NCBI GenBank assembly: GCA_015680685.1
Contig: MNCI01003893.1
Location: forward strand, 429,601 to 493,600
Direction: 5' to 3'
DNA from: Gnetum montanum
Taxonomy: Eukaryota; Streptophyta; Gnetopsida; Gnetales; Gnetaceae
DNA length: 64,000 nucleotides
Below the pieces are notes generated by a model. The model was not told where the DNA came from. It was given only the letters and a program-made list of their open reading frames with translations, and did no database searches. Position 1 is the stretch's first letter. The number at the start of each line of letters is the position of its first letter. The translations under genes and the position numbers were made by a program. This document shows, piece by piece, positions 25,401-34,400 of this stretch.

Positions 25401-28400
25401 TGGCCCATCACTGCTGCCACTACTCCATTTCTTCCTGTCTAGCCTGTTCAGTTGCTCTACTACATTCCGTGATGATGTCCCATCCATGCCCACGCTGCAA
25501 GTGTCTCCCCTCCGTATTGAGCTCTTGGCTTTGTGGCTCTCCCATGCCTGTAGCCACCGGTCTCATTGTGCGTTCCCTCTCCTAGGATCCTGTCCAGGCC
25601 ACCTGTTGCTTACCCTGCCGTTTGGAGTAGACAATCATGGGTTGTAATGACGGGATCAGTGTTCCCGCACGCCAGAGCACCATGATAACCCCTAGGTGTC
25701 TCTCAGGCTACATTAGATTCAGATGGATATATCATTTAAAAACCAAGGATAAAGCCTTTAGCAAGTTCAAAAGTCTATTTACTATTATGCAAAATTCAAC
25801 AAACATCACCATCAAAGCCATCAAACTAGACAAAGGAGGATTATTTACCAACAAAAGCTTTAAAGCCTTTTGCACTAAACAAGACATTTTTCACCAAATA
25901 ACATGTGGGTATAGTTCCCAATCCAATAGTGTTGTTGAAAATAAAATTATAACCCTTCAAGACATGATGAGATCTCTCTTAAAAAATGCAAAATTACCAA
26001 ATAAATATTGGAGCATGGCCATGTCCACAACAACCTACATAACAAATAGAATCATTAGTAGCAGCAACAATAATATTACCCCTTATGAGCTTCTTTACAA
26101 GAAGCTACCAAATTTCAAGCACATAAAGACATCTGGATGCTATTGCTATATCAAAACTCCAAAACAATTTTTAGACAAGTTGGATAATAGAGTTAAAAAT
26201 GTATATTCCTTGGGTATGATACAAAAACAAGTGGCTACAATTGCTATGCTCCCATTGAATATAAATGTTATATCTCTAGAGATGTAAAATTCCTTGAAGA
26301 CAAATTTCGCATTAGTGAACTTCAACAACATAGCGAAAGATCTGAATCTCAAAATAAAGCCAACTTATAGGTACAAAGAAATCACCTCCAAAATCAAATG
26401 TTAGATACTAATAAAGAAAAAATTTTCTTCATGCATATATGGGTTAAAACAAGCATCTAGAGCTTGGTTTCATAGAATCATTGATTTCCTAATAAAGAAA
26501 AAAATTTCTTCATGCATATTTGAGCCAACCTTATATTACAAACACGACAAGAAGGACTTTATTGTTATTTCATTGTATGTAGATGATCTAGTCTTCACAG
26601 CCACTAATGACAAACTAATACAAGAATTTAAATTAGATATGAAAAATGAGTTTGAAATGAAAGACCTTGGGGAATTAAAATATATCTTAGGGATCCAAGT
26701 TAAGCAAGAAAAAGAGGGCATCAAAGCAGGTATGCATCTTCCATATTGGACAAATTTAGTATCAAAGAAAACCCAGCCAACACGCCTTTACCACACAATA
26801 TAAATTTCAAAGTCAAAGATCAAACTTCCAAAGTTGATGCAACCATGTACAGATTCATGACAGGATCTCTTAGATTTCTTTGCCAAGTCAAGCCTGATCT
26901 AGAATTTGCCATCTCATATTTATCTCAGTTTATGTAAGAGCCAAGGTAGTCCCATCTTGAAGCTTTCACGCATGTACTGAAATACATAAAGGGCACTACT
27001 AACCATGGATTAAACTACACAAAAGGAGATGGACAGTTTCACGTATATTGAAACATAGATTGGGTAGGAGACAACAATGATAGTAAGTTAACATCCGGAG
27101 CCATCGTATTTCATAGAAATAATGCTATATATTGGAAGACCAAGAAACAAACTTTTGTTAGCCAATCAGCATGTGAAGCTGAATTTGTAGCCATGGCAGA
27201 AAGTATGCAACACAGACTATGGATCAAAAAACTTATGAAACAACCTGGTTTTCATGTTGAACTTCCAATAAAGCTCTATTGTAACAATACTTCTGACATC
27301 CAATTATCATATGAACATGTCCTTCACAAAAAATTTAAACACATTGACATCATATACTACTTTATAAAACAAGAAGTGAAGAATTAAAATATAAAGCCGA
27401 TTCATGTTGAATCAAATAATCAATTGGTACATTTGTTAACAAATTCTCTTTTGCATTACTGAACACCTTTGCTAAAGTATAGGCATCATGAAGATGACAA
27501 ACACAATATGACAAGAACAAGACACTTGCATTCCACCCATAAGGAGGCACTGTTAATAATTAGTGTGCAATGCGAGTAGTATTAGTTTTCTTTGTAACGT
27601 AGGGATCAAAGCCCTGTAATTTTTTTTCTCATCACTTGAAGAAAGACGACAAAATATTTTATTTAAGAATTTATGAACTGATGGGTAGATGTACATGCTT
27701 TTGGCCCGATTCATTATTGTTTTCATTTATTTTATTCATTTTTATTAATGAGAAATGACTTTTCATTAACCCCTAGTATTGCCCCAAAAAAATTCTATAT
27801 AAACAAAGGCTATCCCATGATGTAAATGACTTGTGATTAGTCAATAGGTTAATCTATGACTATTCATATTCCTCTCTCTCTCTTCTCTCTTATTCTATGA
27901 ATTTTTCTACAAATCTATGATGTGCTAGGAGGCTCGGGATGAGATTTGATTGACATGGGCATGCTGTGAAAAAGTTGAGACCATGTCCAAATCTCCCTAT
28001 CACTCTTGGGCAAATGAGACCATTTGTTTTTTCTTCCATCTGTGGTTAGGCATGAGGTGGAAGAAGCAGGTGTTGCAATCTCCCTCACAGAGACTGGTGA
28101 TACGGGAACACTAACACCAGTACACTTCCTTAACCTACAACAAATGAGAGAGGGTGGATTGGAGAGCTCTGTAGTCTGGGTCAAGACAGTTTGCCTGGTT
28201 GTGCCATTCCAGCTCCTTGCGTAGCCTCACTGACACATCACAAACTACATGCTCTAACTACATGAGCAATGCCTCACTAACATATCTCTAAATATGAGAA
28301 TCTTGGCAGTCAATATCTGCATGGATTCAGGCACTGGTAGTTCCAACTTCCAGGAAACCAAAAATGCCCTTAAAGTTGCAGTTTGGAATCCATGGTGTTC

Positions 28401-31400
28401 AATACATAAGAATTGTAGTTGTAGTCAAGACAACTACAGGTTCTAAAAGCGTGTGATTGTTGAGATTCTTCCTAATAAATGAAGCGAATGTTGAGATTCT
28501 TCTTAATGAAAGGAGACAATGTGTTTGGATGCATTCTAGTAGTTTTTAGATCATATGTCATTGTTGAAATTGTCATTCTCATTGTAGGTTTAATATAACT
28601 AAAGTTTTAAACACCTGTACTCTGTTGGTAAATCTGTCATTACCAAGAAACCCACATTCCTAGTAACGTAAAGCCTGGGTGGCCAAATCATTTTAGATGT
28701 GTTTGTACCAATGTGTTGCTCGATCATGATTGCTGTTGCTTAGCTAGAACATGCATGCTAATTATTTTTTTGTGTAATTCATAAGCCTCATTGTTCAGAT
28801 TGCAGAAGGGAAGGTGCAGAAGGAATATGTAGCTAAGGTCAAGGGCATTTTCCCTGAAGAGGAGGTATGGGAACTTCTAAATAGTGGGGTCTGTTTGTGT
28901 CTTTATATAGCGCTTTTCTAGAAGATTATTCTATATGGTATCTTCAAATGATTTTCTATTGAGTTTGATATATTTGAAATTTAAAAATTCAGTTGGCTTA
29001 GGTTTAATGCCACTGGATTAATGGTAGCTCTTTCAGTGCATCCTTTTCTTCCATTGTTTTTTCTTATTTATTCTATTCCTGAATTGTAAAGGAAATGATT
29101 GAAAGAATGTTTAAAAAATATTTTATGCATGATTAAGCCATATAAGAAGGTGTCTCACTTCTAAAGGATACTTCAGGTTTGTTAGGGTTTGAACTGGATG
29201 CCTATAATCGGTAGTTGATGCCAAGAAATTGTGCTTTAATTGTAAATTGCACATCGTTTTTTCTGAAAGCACTGTAGTGATCCTGTTCAAAATTTTTTGA
29301 TATTTGAAAAATAAAACACAAACACACAGAGTATAGACACGCATCGAACCTCTTAAATATGCAGCACACACTAATGAGTGATGAAATTGCAAATCTCTTC
29401 TTTTATATAAACTGATTGGACCAACTTTTTTGGAATAAGTATTAGGGAACATAAGACTCTAGAAGGTGACCTATTGTACAATAACTTTCATCAAATCACA
29501 GCAATTTCAATCATCATGGATCACACCCTTAATGAGGTGGTATGACCATTTTTTTGGGTATAGATTTCAACCAATTTAGATTTGAACTACGTTTAAAAAT
29601 TTCTTGAAATCTAAGAACATGAAAAATATTAAAACACAAAACCAAAATTTAAAAAAGAAACTTGGCACACACAAATTGGGTGGTTGATGAGTAGTCCAGA
29701 AAGAGGGGGCAGGTTCTAGAACCAGAATGAGATGCCTATATGTACCACTTGGATACTTAGCCAACACAAAAATTTTGTAGAACTTACGAAGAACATAATA
29801 GTGTGTCAAATCAACAAACTCATCAGAGTCAAACCTGTGACTTGCAAACCATAACCCACATTCTCTAACCAATTGAGCAATGCCTCATTGATGAGTAGTG
29901 AGCAGTTCCATTATTTGGATATCATTTTTGGCTGAGAGGCCAACTACTAATCATAGATTAGTAATGCTAAATAATATTTTGTCCATAACGCTCCAATGAG
30001 AGCCAATAAGTACAGCTAAATAATATTTCATCCATAATGCTAACATATTTGATCCAACTGAATCAGCGGCTTCTATGTTTATGTATTTGTATTATAATGC
30101 ATAAGGAATGCAATTTGGAAGGGGAGCATGCATGGAAAACAACAATCCATGAGAACTCAGAAATACTTTGTAGCACAAGATTTACCACCAAACATAGAAT
30201 TAGTTAACCTTCTCATCATGCAATCACATCGATCTGACCAAAATTGTTAGGAAATACACTAAATCTAGCAAAATGGCATTTTTAGTACAGTATATAAACT
30301 AAAATTCAACTTAGTTTTTGCAAGATTTTTCTTGGCCAAATTATAGTCTCAACCTTCTCTTTCAAAAAAAAAAAAAAAGTACAAATGTGATGAAGGAATC
30401 ATTGTGCTTCTCAGCCTATGTGCATTCTGTGAGACAAACCTTTCATTGAAAATGTGGATTTTCATTTTGGTGCCTTTATCCCATCTATAATGGGCTGACT
30501 GTTAAGGTAGGTAAAGGATTTGATGATCAGTTGCTATGGCCTTTTGTCTAAATAACATCATAGTCCCTGAAGATATGTTTTTGCGATGGTTTATGTCTCA
30601 ATATACCCCGTTGGAATTGAACCTGTGACTTGCAAACCATAAGCCCTATGCTCTAACCAAATAAGGCTTAGAGCAATGCCTTATTGACAAACTAAATGCT
30701 TAAATGTTTCAACCATAAAATATTAACAGCCGTTTTTTAAAAAATTATTACAAGAAAAGTAGGTAGGATAATAAAACCATTTTCATTTATTATCATCATC
30801 ATGGCACCTTTATTCCATAAACTTGGGTTGATTGTTAAGTTAGGTAAATGCTGGTTGTTTACTAGATGGTAACCTGAACATATAGTTTTATCGTTCCCAC
30901 AGGTAGCACATGCCTCAAGTAAAAGAGCAATGGATTAGCAATTGAGTTAGCATATCATTGGTTCGTAAAACTGCATCTTGGACGATGCAAAGAAGCCATT
31001 CTTTCATGAACAACATTCTAGATGTCAATCAGCTTTGCAGCATATGCTGGCTAGGGGATACAGTCACCCAAATAGATCTGTGGAAATGATGCAGCGATAA
31101 AGTCAGCAAAGTTCTGTTGTAGTGAGTTTTAGGAAGGTTAGTTATATTTTGAAAGGTAAAAAAAGGCTCCTGAATTCTAAAAGCAAAAATGTTGAAGTCT
31201 TATGTGTTCTATCCCAGGCCAGGGCTTGTGGCAGGCCCTTGTTAACAAGGAGTCAAAACCGAAGAGAAAATTATCAACATTTCCAAATACATTTTTCTGG
31301 GTTTAATTTATAAAATTTGATATTTCTGTTGTATCAATCTACGGTTAAATTCTATTTTATTATCACATTCTCTTCCCATCCTTTCAAAGGCTTTCACTTC

Positions 31401-34400
31401 CTTAAAAAATATGATGATTTTTTTCTTCCAATTTCAGAGATCATATGTGCTAACAACATGTTTCAAATTTTATGTGTGTGCTGTATTCCATGAAAAAATA
31501 TAGGAAAATTGCATTTGGTAGCTCAGATTTTGCTGCTTCATTGTTTGGGAGGCACAATAAATAATTATGGTGAAAGGTGGGGAAAATGTGACATTAACTG
31601 ACATGGTAGATTATTTGATTTATACAAGAACTTAGGTAAGGCGTCTTTAAATATAACCTAATTAGGGATAAGATTTGCATATAAAAGGTTTTAAATATCA
31701 GTTTTCAATGGTGGTTTATTGTAATAATAAACTGTACTAGTCTTTGATTTCTGATAAAAAGGACGTAATATTGCACTGTGGAGTTCACCACAATAGCCTA
31801 CCCATTCTGTACTGTGCTTAAGAGCCTTCTCTCTCTGCCAATAAATACCATCAAGAGTTACATGGCTAGCATTAACAAGGCCTTTTAAATCAATATTGTC
31901 ATTTTTAATAGCTAATTGTTGTAACTTGGAAGAGCAATAAATATTATTTGAACCAGTTATTGCGTATTGTGCAGTTAACTTTATTAAACCAAATCAAGTT
32001 TGCCATATCATCTACTTGAGAACATGAGTAGTTCTCTATCAAACACAAAATTAAGTCACTAAATACTACACTGATTGTTAAATGTTGTATGTCACAACCT
32101 TTCATGAAAATCAAGAAATCTAATACCTTCAGAACTTTATTCACATTTTATGGTTAACATTAAAGAAACCAGTTATCAGCATACTTGTACATGCAAGAAT
32201 TCGGTAGCAAATGCATCCTTGAGTGGTTATTAAGCACGAAAAATATGTAGCTTATCAGTGCTTATCACATTTTTGAACTGTTAAGGGGTTCTAATTACAC
32301 TTGGCATATTCTCTTTAAGAATGTTTTAAAATGGATATAGAGGATTCATGGATCCGTTGATTTTATTCAATTGATGTTTTATAATAATTTTAGTTGTTCA
32401 TTATTACTAAAGTTTTTGTTGTGGATGAATCTTCACAAACTACCAGTCTGGAACTTATCAAAGTTTTTGATTTAGGTGGAAGTCAATGCAAATGTAGATT
32501 ATGATGCTCGGGAAGGCAGAAGCACAGCAGAGGTATGCTTGTATTTACCTTTTTGAATATTAAGTTAATTTTTTTGAAAGAAACAAAATAATGCAGGGAA
32601 TTTTTTAAAAAATTATTTTATTTCATTTTTGGTAATTCCTTGAGACATGGCTGATTAGACTAGGAGAGACAATAGAAGGGTGTCTCTTTTTTTAAATCAT
32701 ATTGAAATGCATTTTGGATTTTATTCTAGGAAATGCTTGTTCATAGTGCTCTTTTAATATAGATTGGTAATACCTATGAATTGAGATTTGAAAATGTTTA
32801 AGTGGGTATATGTAGGAACACAGTAGTGGTAATGGCTGTCCACCAAAAGGGAAAAAAGCTTGTACAAGATTTGTTAGGCTTTGCACGGATGGTTTATTCA
32901 GTATTGTAAAATGCATGCCAGTTACTGGCCGTACACATCAGGTATGAATTTACTGCAAGATTTGGCTGTGGTTTCCTTTCTATTGTTGCATCTATATCTG
33001 TATTTTAATCAATTTTTTATGTTCCGCATCAAAGATCCGTGTTCATCTGCAACACTTAGGTCATCCAATTGCTAATGATGCAATTTACTGCCATGAGGCT
33101 TGTCCAGATCACGGTACAGTAGGCACAACTCATGATCGCATGCCAAGGTTATTTAGAATTGGAAACATTGCTACCATGCAGCAATATTCTGATTTTATCT
33201 TTGTTTCTGTGTTTTCTTAAAGTATATTCTCATTATTGCGACTTTTCAGTTAGATAACTGTTAAATATCTATAATTGCATTGGTTTTAGTGTTGACACCT
33301 CTGGATCGATACCTCAACTAGAGATTCATGCAGCAGAATACATAAACAAACATCAATCTTCAACAGGAGATCCTGGTTCAAAGTCCAATCTCAGGGACGA
33401 CTGTCTTTGCAATTCATACTCAGATGAGCAAGAAAAGGCAGAAATTTCATTCATCATGGATCCATTGTGTACAAACTGCCCAAATTTGTGCCCATCAGGG
33501 TATGTAACTCTAGGAATAATTTTGATTTCTTTAGTGTATGGTAGTGAATCATCTTTATGCTAATGTAGAATGATAGCTAACATTTATAATTCATTACATA
33601 CGGGTATTTGCATTGTATCTTACAATAATTGGTCATGCTCCTTCTATGGGAAATACTTGACAAGCACATCCTGCTCCGTAGTTCAACCATGCGTTTCATT
33701 CCATGTTTAGTTATGTTTGTAGTGAGTGTTCTGTAATTGGGTGCTACCTTGTAGAATCTGCTATGGAAATGATTTGTTTTGTTTTAACAAGGATAATCTG
33801 GGAGCGGATGGACTGCTGTTTGTTGTGGAACTTTTAGGGGCTGGTTTTGTTATGTTGTTCTCTAAAGGCTTTGAGTTTTGCTGGAATTCACTAGTGCTAA
33901 TTACATGGTCAAATATTCTAACTAGTTCTAACAGATTTTAACTAAAAAGAAAAATACTAAAGCATGAGCTGTTGAATGATGTCACCTTAATGAGTAGACA
34001 AAGAGAGAACATTAACAAGAGAAATGTTTGCGATAAACCACATTACATTGAAATTTCCAAATGGCATAACGAATAAGAAGACGAAAGTAACTCCATGTGT
34101 GAAACAAAAATCCTTGAACTTCAAAAGTATTGTTAGAGTTTCATTTTGCACTTTCTTCACTAGGCAACTCTAAAATACCAGGATAGAAACATGAATTGGA
34201 AGCGTGTTTGTAACTCTGAACTTTATGATAATTGTGCTACATAATCTTGCTATAGTTATGACTCTCGCAAGTCTTGCTAACTACTAATGAATTCTCTAAG
34301 TGATGAACATAGTCACATTGACTTAATTCAAAGTTCACTACTAATCATAAGCTATTGTAAATAGTGTATAACAAGTATGGTATTTGGTTCTAGTAAATCA

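Larger units (their letters stand above)
24600..27911 (+). mobile_element. Decayed Ty1/copia element in intron 7, with a nested LINE
   Basis: The order protein fragments appear in is copia-like: integrase N-part, integrase core, reverse transcriptase, RNase H, then a 3' LTR. Gag, protease, the front of reverse transcriptase and the 5' LTR were not recognised. The integrase is split by a LINE at 24883-25705. Frameshifts and deletions make it inactive. It lies in the sense direction of the synthase gene. Confidence 0.85.
28865..32475 (+). other. Intron 8
   Basis: AT-rich 3.6-kb intron. It holds the two minus-strand family II SINE-like copies listed separately and short related 3' modules. No coding fragment is recognised. 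Confidence 0.5.
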
